Source: Peterkaempfera griseoplana
GTDB lineage: Bacteria; Actinomycetota; Actinomycetes; Streptomycetales; Streptomycetaceae
DNA length: 64,000 bases
NCBI RefSeq assembly: GCF_001418575.1
Contig: NZ_LIQR01000054.1
Coordinates: forward strand, 23,663-87,662
Direction of reading: 5' to 3'
Position numbers and translations under genes: made by a program. Of the stretch, positions 35,117 through 42,932 are shown one piece after another. The notes below the pieces were generated by a model. It was not told the origin of the DNA, made no database searches, and saw only the letters and a list, made by a program, of their open reading frames with translations. Positions within the stretch are counted from its first letter, which is position 1; each line of letters begins with the position of its first letter.

Positions 35117-36646
35117 TCAGGCCATCTGATTCACCATGGACGGGTTGTGGTCGGACGCGTACAGAGGCCCGGCTTCGTCGGTCCGGAGCCGCTTGCGCAG
35201 TACGACCAGCCACCAGAGCAGCGGCAGGGCGAGGATGCCGGCGAAGACGAACCCGTTGCCCGCGAACATCGGCAGGAAGATCAGCCCGACCTCGACGGCG
35301 AGGAAGACGACGAGGCTGATCACCAGCAGCGGCGTGCGGGCTCGGCCGAGGTCGAAGGTCCCCGGCTCGGCCTCGGGGATCCGCCCGCGGTGACTGGCGA
35401 CGAGCAGCCCGAAGGTCTGCAGCACGTACGTGGTGAAGAACGCGAGCGTCGCGACGCCGAGGAGGTAGTTGAACGCCTTCTCGTTGACCAGCGCGGAGAG
35501 CAGCATCAGCACCGAGACGCCGCCGAGACTGAGGACGGCGACGGAGGGCGTGCGTCGGACCGGGTGGACCCGGCGAAGCACCGCCGAGAACGGCATCATG
35601 TTGTCGCGGGCCAGCGAAAAGAGCAGTCGGGTGCCGACCAGGACGTTGGCCAGCAGGCACACCAGGATGTTGGTGAGGGCGACGGCGACGACGATCCGGG
35701 AGGCCACGGAGCCGAGCTGCTGGGAGATGATCGCCTCGATGGGCTCCGACGAGCTGCCGACAGCTGCGGGATGGCGGATCGCGAGCACGTAGACCAGGTA
35801 CATCAGGAACTCGATCACGCACGACGTGGCGAACGCGTAGAACATCGTGCGGGGGATCACCCGACGCGCGTCCTTGGTCTCCTCCGCCACGTCCGCGACC
35901 GCCTCAACCCCGACCAGCCCGAAGAAAGGGCCGAGGGCCGCGGTGATCCAGGCGAGGACGTACGAGCCGTTGTCCGGGGTGTGTCCGTGGAACAGCGAGC
36001 TCAACGGCTGGGCGTCGTCGTGCACGAGGAACGCGAAGATCGCGACCAAGGCGGTCACCGCGAGGGTGATGACGAGCTCGAGGCCCACGCCGATGTTGTT
36101 GATCAGGGTGGCGAGGCGAAGGCCGTACGCGTTGATGAGGACGCAGACGATCACCACACCGATCGCGATGAGGATCTGGCGCGACTGCGTCAGGTCCCAG
36201 TCGAGCACGCTGCCGAGGTATCCCGCGAACACGTAGGCCAGGCTTGTCATCCCGCTGGTCCAGCCCACGAGCGCGGCGCAGCCGGTGAACCAGCCATAGC
36301 TCGGGCTGTTGAGCCGGCTCGTCCACTGGTAGGCGTAGCCGGCGAGCGGGATCTTCGCCGCCATGTCGGCTGCGATGAGGGTCCACAGCAGGAAGACCGG
36401 GATCGCGATGAAGAGGGTCCAGATGAAGGGTGATCCAGCATTCAGGAACCCCGAGCCGAAGCCGGTGAAGACGGCTGTCGTCGCACTGATCGTCGAGAAG
36501 CCGATCGCGAACGAGGCGATCCTGCCGACGGATCGATCGAGCTTCTGGTCATATCCGAACTCCGCGAGGCGCGCGTCCTCGTCCTCCCCGACGACGCGGG
36601 CAGGGGGAGTCAGGTCGGGTTTGACGGACAAGAGGTCGTCGGCCAT
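35117..36646 (-). CDS. APC-superfamily permease
   Basis: 509 residues with about 12 hydrophobic segments. The first helix contains SVGRIASFAIGFSTISATTA and FTGFGSG; APC transporters keep Gly-rich unwound segments here for substrate binding. The acidic cytoplasmic N terminus ends FGYDQKLDRSVG, typical of amino-acid/choline/GABA-type permeases. It lies downstream of the LysR gene on the same strand, with an ATAAG dyad in the 114-bp gap, and probably imports the substrate of the divergent catabolic operon. An APC permease next to a sugar kinase is unusual, since sugars and polyols normally use ABC, MFS or MIP systems. Confidence 0.87.
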   Translation of the reverse strand: MADDLLSVKPDLTPPARVVGEDEDARLAEFGYDQKLDRSVGRIASFAIGFSTISATTAVFTGFGSGFLNAGSPFIWTLFIAIPVFLLWTLIAADMAAKIPLAGYAYQWTSRLNSPSYGWFTGCAALVGWTSGMTSLAYVFAGYLGSVLDWDLTQSRQILIAIGVVIVCVLINAYGLRLATLINNIGVGLELVITLAVTALVAIFAFLVHDDAQPLSSLFHGHTPDNGSYVLAWITAALGPFFGLVGVEAVADVAEETKDARRVIPRTMFYAFATSCVIEFLMYLVYVLAIRHPAAVGSSSEPIEAIISQQLGSVASRIVVAVALTNILVCLLANVLVGTRLLFSLARDNMMPFSAVLRRVHPVRRTPSVAVLSLGGVSVLMLLSALVNEKAFNYLLGVATLAFFTTYVLQTFGLLVASHRGRIPEAEPGTFDLGRARTPLLVISLVVFLAVEVGLIFLPMFAGNGFVFAGILALPLLWWLVVLRKRLRTDEAGPLYASDHNPSMVNQMA

Positions 36647-36735
36647 GAGGGGCTCCTTCTCACGAGCTCGGGCCGGGTGCCGAAGGTTGACGTGCAGTGA
36701 ACACTCCGGATGTCACCGACGGGAAGGACCGAACT

Positions 36736-36751
36736 CTTATCTGCCCATAAG
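36736..36751. promoter_or_regulatory. candidate LysR operator upstream of the permease
   Basis: CTTAT-CTGCCC-ATAAG is a perfect dyad with the T-N11-A spacing of LysR sites, in the gap between the regulator's stop and the permease's start. A similar dyad lies upstream of the regulator at 37695. Confidence 0.5.
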
Positions 36752-36760
36752 CACGGGCTA

Positions 36761-37663
36761 TCACAGCGCAGGATCGGTCTGCGGCACCCGGCTGAGCATG
36801 TACCTCACGAGCTGTCGCGCCCCGGCCGAGAGTCGGTCCGACCGCCAGGCCAAGGACGTGTAGCTCACCGGCCGGTCGACGATGGGGACGAAGGTGATGC
36901 CGGGCCGCGCGTAGAGGCGTTGCAGGGACGACGTCGTGAAACTGATGCCGACGCCGCGGGCGACCAACGTCGTCTCTGCCTCGTAGGTGGCGGCCTCCGC
37001 GGCGATGCTCGCGGGCCGACCGGCGCGGACATCGGTGGCCATCCAGTAGTCGCGCCACTGGCGGGCCGAGGCCGGCGCCACGATCAGCGGCTCGTCGAGC
37101 AACTCGCTGATCTCCAGCTCCGCCCGCTCCGCGAGGCGGTGCGTGCGCGGCAGGCAGGCGACCCAGGACTCCCTTGCCACCACGACGGCGTCGATCCCCG
37201 GGACATCTACCGGTGGCCGCAGCAACGCGATGTCACAGGCGCCGGAGCCGAGCCCGACGCTGGGGTCGGAGAAGTCGTACTCGATGGTCTCGATCGAGAG
37301 GTGGGGCAGGTTCTTCTGGACGCCGTCAAGAAGCTGGAAGAGGAGGTCTGCACCCATTCCGGTGAGGTACCCGACCCGGATCTGGGCGCTTCCGGCGAGG
37401 GTCTCGACGGCATCGAGAGCAGCATCGAGCTCACGCAGGACGGCGCGCACGTGGGGCAGCCACTCGCGACCGAGATCCGTCAGCGAGACGGAATGGGTGG
37501 TGCGGTCGAAGAGTCGATGCCCGATGTGCCCCTCGAGCTGCCTGATGGCCGCCGACAGGGCGGGCTGGGAGATGAAGAGCCGCTCAGACGCCTTGCGGTA
37601 GTTGAGGTCCGTCGCGAGCGCGTCGAAGTACTTGAGTAGCCGCAGGCTGACATCCCGGTTCAC
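36761..37663 (-). CDS. LysR-family transcriptional regulator
   Basis: 300 residues from GTG 37663, which follows GGGGGAGA at normal spacing; the ATG at 37696 is an alternative. The N-terminal HTH reads LLKYFDALATDLNYRKASER, then LFISQPALSAAIRQLEGHIG. The effector domain follows (about 90-295). It is divergent from the YjbQ-kinase-isomerase operon and directly upstream of the permease, the standard arrangement for a regulator of a catabolic locus. Its inducer is presumably the imported compound or an intermediate. Confidence 0.87.
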   Translation of the reverse strand: MNRDVSLRLLKYFDALATDLNYRKASERLFISQPALSAAIRQLEGHIGHRLFDRTTHSVSLTDLGREWLPHVRAVLRELDAALDAVETLAGSAQIRVGYLTGMGADLLFQLLDGVQKNLPHLSIETIEYDFSDPSVGLGSGACDIALLRPPVDVPGIDAVVVARESWVACLPRTHRLAERAELEISELLDEPLIVAPASARQWRDYWMATDVRAGRPASIAAEAATYEAETTLVARGVGISFTTSSLQRLYARPGITFVPIVDRPVSYTSLAWRSDRLSAGARQLVRYMLSRVPQTDPAL

Positions 37664-37694
37664 CGCAATCTCCCCCCACCTCCGTACGCCGTTC

Positions 37695-37709
37695 ATAACC
37701 GTTGCTTAT
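37695..37709. promoter_or_regulatory. candidate LysR operator between regulator and catabolic operon
   Basis: ATAACCGTTGCTTAT has ATAA/TTAT arms and T-N11-A spacing, 32 bp from the regulator's start and 58 bp from the YjbQ start. It resembles the dyad at 36736. Confidence 0.5.
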
Positions 37710-37766
37710 TGAATCATTCCAACTTCCTGCTTCCGTTGGCGCCCCCACGTCGAGAGCCTTCTCGTC

Positions 37767-38264
37767 ATGTCCTCACACCACGGATCCATGACGATCGAGA
37801 CGCCCGCACGCCAGGAGTTCTTCGACGTGACTGCCGAGTTCCAGACGTTCGTCGCCGGGACGGGAGTCCGCGACGGGATCGCCATGGCCTATTCCGCCCA
37901 TACCAGTTGCTGCGTCTTCCTCCAGGAGGAGTCGGAGGATGTGACCTACTACGGAACGCAGCTTCTGCTCCAGGACACACTCAACGTGTTCGCCAAGATC
38001 GCTCCGCCGACCCGTCACGAGGGGCAGTACCTGCACCCCGGGCCGATCCACATCCGGAACGCGGCCGACCTCCGCGATGAGCTGCCCGCGTGGGGCCTCA
38101 ACACCGATGGGCACATCATCTCCTCGGTCCTCGGCCGCTCGGCGGCCGTTCCGCTCGTCGACGGCGAGCTCATCCTCGGCGAGTTCGGACGCGTGTACGT
38201 CGGCGACCTCGACGGCGTGCGCCCGCGCACCCGGACGGTGCACTTCCAAGTGCTGGGCGGCTGA
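37767..38264 (+). CDS. YjbQ (UPF0047) family protein
   Basis: 165 residues, within the usual 130-165. The conserved features are MAYSAHTSCCVFLQEESEDV (His/Cys/Glu cluster), PPTRHEGQYLHPG and the C-terminal GRVYVGDLDGVRPRTRTVHF. Proteins of this family form trimeric beta barrels; some have weak thiamin-phosphate synthase activity, but the general role is unknown. It is the first gene of a five-gene operon and ends 2 bp before the kinase start, so it is probably needed for the pathway. The ATG at 37767 or the later ATG (MTIETPARQEFF) could be the start. Confidence 0.8.
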   Translation: MSSHHGSMTIETPARQEFFDVTAEFQTFVAGTGVRDGIAMAYSAHTSCCVFLQEESEDVTYYGTQLLLQDTLNVFAKIAPPTRHEGQYLHPGPIHIRNAADLRDELPAWGLNTDGHIISSVLGRSAAVPLVDGELILGEFGRVYVGDLDGVRPRTRTVHFQVLGG

Positions 38265-38266
38265 GC

Positions 38267-39721
38267 ATGCTGGTCTACGCCGTTGACCTCGGCACCACCA
38301 ACATCAAGGTGGTGCTCTACGACGAGCGACTGCGGCGGCTCTCGGTGGCGGCGGCACCGGCGGCGTATCTGCGCGACGGCGACCGGGTGGAGTTCTCCCC
38401 GGGCGACCTGTTCGACCTCGTCCTGCAGCTGATCACCCGCTGTGCCGGCTCCGTGGCCGACACCGGTCAGCAGCATGCCGTCATCGCGCTCACCGGTCAG
38501 GCGGAGTCGCTGGTGCTCAACGACCGGCGCGGGGAGCCGGCGCGACCCGGGCTCTCCTGGCTCGATGACCGCGCCACCGCGGAGGCGGTCGAGCTCGGCG
38601 AGCACTTCGGGGTCGATGAGGCGTTCGCGGTGACCGGGGAGCCGAGCCCGTCGGCGACGTGGCCCGCGGCCAAGCTTCGCTGGTTGGCGCGACACGAGCC
38701 CGAGACGCTGGACCGCACGGCCGCCGTCCTGATGGTGAAGGACGACCTGCTCCGTCGCCTGACCGGCACGACGGTCGGTGAGGTGACGACCCGCGGCTTC
38801 ACCTACCTCTACGACGTCCGACGCGCGCGCTATTGGCCTGAGATCCTGGACCACCTGGGTGTCCCGGAGGAGTCGCTCGCGCCGCTCGTCGCGGCCGGAA
38901 CCGATCTCGGTCCGGTCCTCTCTGCTGTCGCCGAGCGGCTCCCGGCTGCGGCGTCGTACCGGGTGAATGCCGGTGCACTCGACCATTTCTGCGCCATGGT
39001 CGGGACCGGGAGCTACCGCCCGGACGTGGTCAGCGAGTCGGCCGGCACGGTGCTCTCGCTGTCAATGCTCACGGCCGACTGGTCGTTCGACGTGGATCGG
39101 AAGGTCTCCTTCCACCCTGGGTTGGGCCCGGGCGAGATCGTCCTCTTCAACGGTGTCGACAGCGGCGGCGTCTCTCTCGAATGGTTCCGCCGTGAGGGGC
39201 TGTTCGGCATGGCGTACGCCGACCTTGAGCGGGCACTGTCGGCGCGCGGCGCGAGGGAGGCGCCGCTGTTCCTGCCCTACCTCACCGGAGTCAATCCGCC
39301 GGACTTCTTCCCCGATGCCCGCGGCGCCTTCCTCGGCCTCGACCTGGCCCACGATCGTCTCGATCTCGCCTACGCCGTGGAGGAGGGGGTGGCCCACCTC
39401 CTGCGCCGAAACGTGGAGTACCTCACAGCACGTCCGGTCGAGCAGATCGTCTCCTCCGGCGGCGGGGCGGCCTCGCCGTTCTGGAACCAGCTGAAGGCGG
39501 ACGTCTGCGGGCTGGAGGTGCTCGTCCCCGACGAGTCCGAGGCCACCTGTCGCGGCGCGGCCGTCCTCGCACTGGTGGCAGCCGGCGAGATCGCCTCGAT
39601 CGCCGATGCCGCGCAGCTCGACCAGCCGGCCATCACCGGCTACAGCCCGCGCCACGAACACCAGCAGGAGGCGCGTTACCGCCGGTTCGGCGATTACCTG
39701 CACCGCCTCTTCAACGACTGA
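38267..39721 (+). CDS. FGGY-family carbohydrate kinase
   Basis: 484 residues, a normal FGGY length. The start ATG follows the YjbQ stop by 2 bp. The N-terminal phosphate loop reads YAVDLGTTNIKVVLY. The hinge and adenosine region is VEQIVSSGGGAASPFWNQLK, with the FGGY second signature (SGGGAASP...QLKADV..LEV) near residue 415. Family members phosphorylate a terminal or near-terminal hydroxyl of polyols or ketoses (erythritol, xylulose, ribulose, glycerol). The exact sugar cannot be read off, but the isomerases next door suggest that a ketose phosphate is made. Confidence 0.86.
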   Translation: MLVYAVDLGTTNIKVVLYDERLRRLSVAAAPAAYLRDGDRVEFSPGDLFDLVLQLITRCAGSVADTGQQHAVIALTGQAESLVLNDRRGEPARPGLSWLDDRATAEAVELGEHFGVDEAFAVTGEPSPSATWPAAKLRWLARHEPETLDRTAAVLMVKDDLLRRLTGTTVGEVTTRGFTYLYDVRRARYWPEILDHLGVPEESLAPLVAAGTDLGPVLSAVAERLPAAASYRVNAGALDHFCAMVGTGSYRPDVVSESAGTVLSLSMLTADWSFDVDRKVSFHPGLGPGEIVLFNGVDSGGVSLEWFRREGLFGMAYADLERALSARGAREAPLFLPYLTGVNPPDFFPDARGAFLGLDLAHDRLDLAYAVEEGVAHLLRRNVEYLTARPVEQIVSSGGGAASPFWNQLKADVCGLEVLVPDESEATCRGAAVLALVAAGEIASIADAAQLDQPAITGYSPRHEHQQEARYRRFGDYLHRLFND

Positions 39722-39739
39722 CACCCAAGGAGAGACACC

Positions 39740-40546
39740 ATGAAGCTGGCCTGTTCATCCCCGATGGTCCCCGGAGACACCCTGACCGCGAAGGCCACCT
39801 TGCTCAAGCAGTGGGGCTACGACGCATTGGCCGTCTTCCAGCCGCTGGAGGAGTGGAACGACGACGTCCGGCGCGAGCTTGCCTCGCTCGAGCGCACCAC
39901 CGGCATCCGTCCGGTCGAGTTCGTGCTGATCGACGACATCTACGGAAACGCGATGTCGCCCGACGCTGAGCTGCGGGCACGCTGCCGCGCGATGTATCTG
40001 GAGGCCGCCTCGGTCTGTGCCGAGATCGGTGCCGTGACCGAGATCGAGTACGAGTACGGCGCGCGCAGTCCGCTCCCGCTCTTCGAGCCCTACCAGCAGC
40101 TCGAGAGTGGCCAGGTCGACGCCTTCGCGGAGTTCTACCGCGAGGTCCTCGCCGTCGTCGAGGGCACGCCCGGCCGTGTGCTGCTCGAGCCGATCAACCG
40201 CTACGAGTGCCGCTACCTGAACCTGGTGTCCGACAACCTGGCCGTGCTCGAAGCGGTCGACCACCCGAACGCGGCTCTCCTTCCCGACACGTTCCATATG
40301 TCGATCGAGGAGGCTGATGTCGCGAGCGCCCTGCGCGATGCGGGGGACCGGATCGCGCACGTCCACCTCGGCGACAACAACCGGCTCCTGCCGGGGCACG
40401 GTCGGCTCGACTGGGTGTCCATCTTCCACGCGTTGCGCGACATCGGCTTCACCGGTGCGGTCAACCTCGAGTGCTCCACGGAGGGCGACCCGTTCACGAG
40501 CCTTCCAAAGACGGCCAAGCGCCTGCGTGAGCTGATCGACGCGTGA
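39740..40546 (+). CDS. xylose-isomerase-like TIM barrel sugar isomerase/epimerase
   Basis: 268 residues, AAGGAGAGA upstream. It has the pattern of the AP_endonuc_2/IolE/hydroxypyruvate isomerase superfamily: TEIEYEYGARS, VLLEPINRYECRYLN (metal-binding Glu), LLPDTFHMSIEEADV (Asp/His), AHVHLGDNNRLLPGHGRLDW (His/Asp) and GAVNLECSTEGDP (Glu). These are the four metal ligands typical of the fold. It acts on free or phosphorylated ketoses. Within erythritol loci, EryC belongs to this superfamily; the present protein could play that role, but its specificity is inferred. Confidence 0.82.
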   Translation: MKLACSSPMVPGDTLTAKATLLKQWGYDALAVFQPLEEWNDDVRRELASLERTTGIRPVEFVLIDDIYGNAMSPDAELRARCRAMYLEAASVCAEIGAVTEIEYEYGARSPLPLFEPYQQLESGQVDAFAEFYREVLAVVEGTPGRVLLEPINRYECRYLNLVSDNLAVLEAVDHPNAALLPDTFHMSIEEADVASALRDAGDRIAHVHLGDNNRLLPGHGRLDWVSIFHALRDIGFTGAVNLECSTEGDPFTSLPKTAKRLRELIDA

Positions 40547-41304
40547 CAACCACCCTGATGGCTCCCTGCTTCGAGATCGGGCCGAAGAACCTCCTGCGGC
40601 GCAGCCAGATCGAGCCGCTTGCCGTGGCCGCGGGACGGGCCGGAGCCGAGCACGGCGTCACCGTGCTTCTGACCGTTCCGACCGCCCTGGTCGCGCCCGT
40701 CCATGACCTGGATGCCGGCGTTCGGGTGTTGGCGCAGGGAATGGATGTCGTAGGCCTGGGTCCCTCGATGAACCGCGTCACCGCCGAGGCGCTGGCCGAC
40801 GCCGGGGCCTGGGGCGTGATGCTCAACCATGACGCCGATCCCCTCGACGACGATCTTCTGGAGTCCGCGCTGGAACGCGCCGCAGAGGTGGGTCTGGCGA
40901 CTGTCGTCTGCGCCGGCTCCACGGCGGACGCGGTCCGGTTCGCGGTCCTGGGGCCGACGGCCGTCCTGCTCGAGCCGCCCGACCTCATCGGCACCGCAGC
41001 GAGCGACGTACGTCCGTGGGTGCCGGTCTCGACCGCGGCCATCCGCAGGACCGGCGCGCACGTCCTTGCCCTGCATGCCGGGGGCATCTCCACGCCGGAG
41101 GTCGCGCGGTCCGTCATGGCCTGCGGTGCCGACGGCACCGGATCGACCAGCGGAGTCCTGTCGGCGCGGGATCCGCAGCGGGCGGCACGCGCATTCATCG
41201 CCGCGACCCGAGCGGGCTGGGACGACGCACGTCGTCGCGGTATCGCCCCGGTCGAGTCCATCGCCAAGAACGAAGACAACAACGAGAGCAGGAGATCATC
41301 ATGA
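40543..41304 (+). CDS. triosephosphate-isomerase-like protein
   Basis: 253 residues. The GTG overlaps the previous stop (GTGA), so translation is coupled. The order of elements matches the short archaeal-like/TpiA-like branch: an N-terminal lysine (GPKNLLRR), GLGPSMNRVTAEAL, the catalytic region GVMLNHDADPLDDDLLESAL (in place of NHSERR), VVCAGSTADA, ALLEPP-type loop (VLLEPPDLIG, equivalent to YEPxxxIG) and C-terminal phosphate loop ADGTGSTSGVLSARDP. Homologues act as tetrulose-phosphate isomerases in erythritol and threitol degradation. It probably works on a short ketose phosphate made by the kinase. Confidence 0.78.
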   Translation: MTTTLMAPCFEIGPKNLLRRSQIEPLAVAAGRAGAEHGVTVLLTVPTALVAPVHDLDAGVRVLAQGMDVVGLGPSMNRVTAEALADAGAWGVMLNHDADPLDDDLLESALERAAEVGLATVVCAGSTADAVRFAVLGPTAVLLEPPDLIGTAASDVRPWVPVSTAAIRRTGAHVLALHAGGISTPEVARSVMACGADGTGSTSGVLSARDPQRAARAFIAATRAGWDDARRRGIAPVESIAKNEDNNESRRSS

Positions 41305-42068
41305 CCACCACCCTGGCCGGCCGTACCGCAGTCATCACCGGAGGCGCTCGAGGCATCGGGCTGACCCTTGCCCGCGCGCTCGCCGCCGAAGGCGTCAACA
41401 TCGCTCTCCTCGATCTGCTCGACACGGTCGAGGAGAGCGCGAAGACCGTCGCCAACGAGTACGGGGTTGCCACCCATGGGCTCCAGGTCGACGTGACCGA
41501 CCGGGCTGCGGTCGCCGAGGCGTTCGGGACGGTGCGAGAGGCGATCGGCCTTCCGACGGTGCTCGTGACGGCCGCCGGCATCGAGATCAACGGCGACTCC
41601 GTCGACGTGACCGCCGAGCAGTGGCGCAAGGTCATCGACGTCAACCTCGGTGGCACCTTCTTCGCCGCACAGGCGTTCGGTGCGGGGCTCCTCCACGCGG
41701 GGATGCCGGGCTCGGCGATCCTCATCGCCTCGATGTCGGGTCACATCGTCAACGTGCCGCAGTGGGCAGCGTCGTACAACGCCTCCAAGGCAGGTGTGAT
41801 CCACCTTGGCAAGTCGCTGGCGGTCGAATGGGCGGGCGCCGGCATTCGCGTGAACTCGATCTCGCCTGGGTACGTCCTCACCGACCTCACCCAGGCGATC
41901 CTCGACAAGGAGCCGGCCCTCCATGACGAGTGGGTCGCGCTGATCCCGCAGGGGCGGATGGCTGCGCCTGCCGATCTGTCCGGGCTCGTCACGTTCCTCG
42001 CATCCGACGCGTCGGCCTACCTCACCGCGCAGGACATCGTCATTGATGGCGGCTACACGGCGCTCTGA
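41301..42068 (+). CDS. short-chain dehydrogenase/reductase
   Basis: 255 residues, ATGA overlap with the preceding gene and AGGAG upstream. The motifs are all present: TGGARGIG (cofactor loop), TAAGIEI (NAG-like), ASMSG (Ser), YNASK (catalytic Tyr and Lys) and SPGYVLTDL. The residue after the second strand is Asp (LLDLLD), which favours NAD(H). It resembles polyol dehydrogenases and xylulose reductases, so it may oxidise the imported polyol to a ketose. It is the last gene of the operon. Confidence 0.86.
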   Translation: MTTTLAGRTAVITGGARGIGLTLARALAAEGVNIALLDLLDTVEESAKTVANEYGVATHGLQVDVTDRAAVAEAFGTVREAIGLPTVLVTAAGIEINGDSVDVTAEQWRKVIDVNLGGTFFAAQAFGAGLLHAGMPGSAILIASMSGHIVNVPQWAASYNASKAGVIHLGKSLAVEWAGAGIRVNSISPGYVLTDLTQAILDKEPALHDEWVALIPQGRMAAPADLSGLVTFLASDASAYLTAQDIVIDGGYTAL

Positions 42069-42214
42069 CGCCGGGACGCACCCTCGTCGCCTCCGCGGGG
42101 CAGCGAGTACGTGGAACGTCACATCACAGAGCAGGGTGTAGTTGCGGTCCGAAGCCTCCGGTCTCCAGGAGCGATCGTGCGATGTAGTAGTTCGTGTCGC
42201 CTGGGGCAGTCTGC
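42069..42214. other. end of catabolic operon, no gene
   Basis: Non-coding as far as I can tell. It leads into the repeat block shared with att copy D. Confidence 0.4.
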
Positions 42215-42503
42215 GCGGCTGGGCTTTCCGGTCCACTCGTCGTTGCTGACCCAACCGATCGGCTTGCCGAGGGCGCGATAACTGGGTGCCCCCGACGGTC
42301 GGGAGGCGAGGCGGGGGGTGTCGTCGAGGCCAGCAGGTACTCCATGCCCTGACAGTCCCGTATCTGCGCGAGCATTCGGTGAGCGGACGACGGGGGACTT
42401 CCCGTCACCCCTCATCATGAGATGGAATAAAAACCCACGCTTTGTCGGACAAACAGCGCGCGTGGCGGACCGGATGACACGGTCCGCCACGGGAGCTGCA
42501 GCG
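42215..42503. repeat. left flank of att copy E; direct repeat of 25855-26145
   Basis: Aligns with the block left of core D with substitutions and indels. It contains the shared TTTGTCGGACAAACAGC and GCGAGCATTCGGTGAGCGGA. Confidence 0.68.
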
Positions 42504-42547
42504 CTTACAAAGCAGGGGTCGGCGGTTCGAAACCGTCTGCGCCCATC
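42504..42547 (+). repeat. att core copy E: tRNA-Val-like 3' half
   Basis: Differs from the other cores at one position near the 3' end (GCCCATC for GCCCACC), which would break the discriminator/CC end of a tRNA. The right flank differs from all other copies and carries a GGCCCAGG / CTGGGCC hairpin and then an integrase relic. This is the rightmost core in the window. Confidence 0.78.
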
Positions 42548-42648
42548 CTGCCCGAGTACGACGAAGGCCCAGGTCGCCGGCCGCCTGCCGAGGACGCTGG
42601 GCCTTTTCCGTGTCGAGAGCCCGTGATGGTTACGCCATCCACGTGCGT

Positions 42649-42868
42649 GATCGAGGCCGGGAAGACGACGGTGCGGATGCCAGCGGCGCTCTTGGGTGCC
42701 TTCACCAGCAGGTCGGCGCGTGTCTCGACCTGGGGCCGCCGCACGTGGACCCGGTGCCCTTCCAGGTCGAGATCACTGCGCTGCAGGGCGGCCAGCTCCG
42801 AACCGGAGTCCGGAGAAGCTTGCCAGCACGACCAGGGCCTTGCAATGGGAGCCGACCACCTCGAACAC
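42649..42868 (-). pseudogene. tyrosine-recombinase (integrase) relic
   Basis: The minus strand encodes VGSHCKALVVLASFSGLRFG in one frame and, after a frameshift near 42797, ELAALQRSDLDLEGHRVHVR...VKAPKSAAGIRTVVFPASI in another. This is the start of the catalytic domain of actinophage/AICE integrases, including the first catalytic Arg (GLRFG) and the PKS.AGIRTV strand. Everything after it (HxxR and Tyr) is missing. Its place 100 bp from att core E fits an integrase gene that once lay beside its own attachment site. Confidence 0.75.
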
Positions 42869-42932
42869 ACGGAACGGTTGATGCCTCGTCTGACCGTTGG
42901 GGTGCCGACAGGGGAGCCGGGCGGCACGCCGG

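Noticed and set aside
4134..42547. Short minus-strand proteins reading NRRPLLCKS or GADGFEPPTPAL at each att core
   Set aside because: These are reverse-strand translations of the tRNA-like core; such sequences are a known source of false protein annotations.
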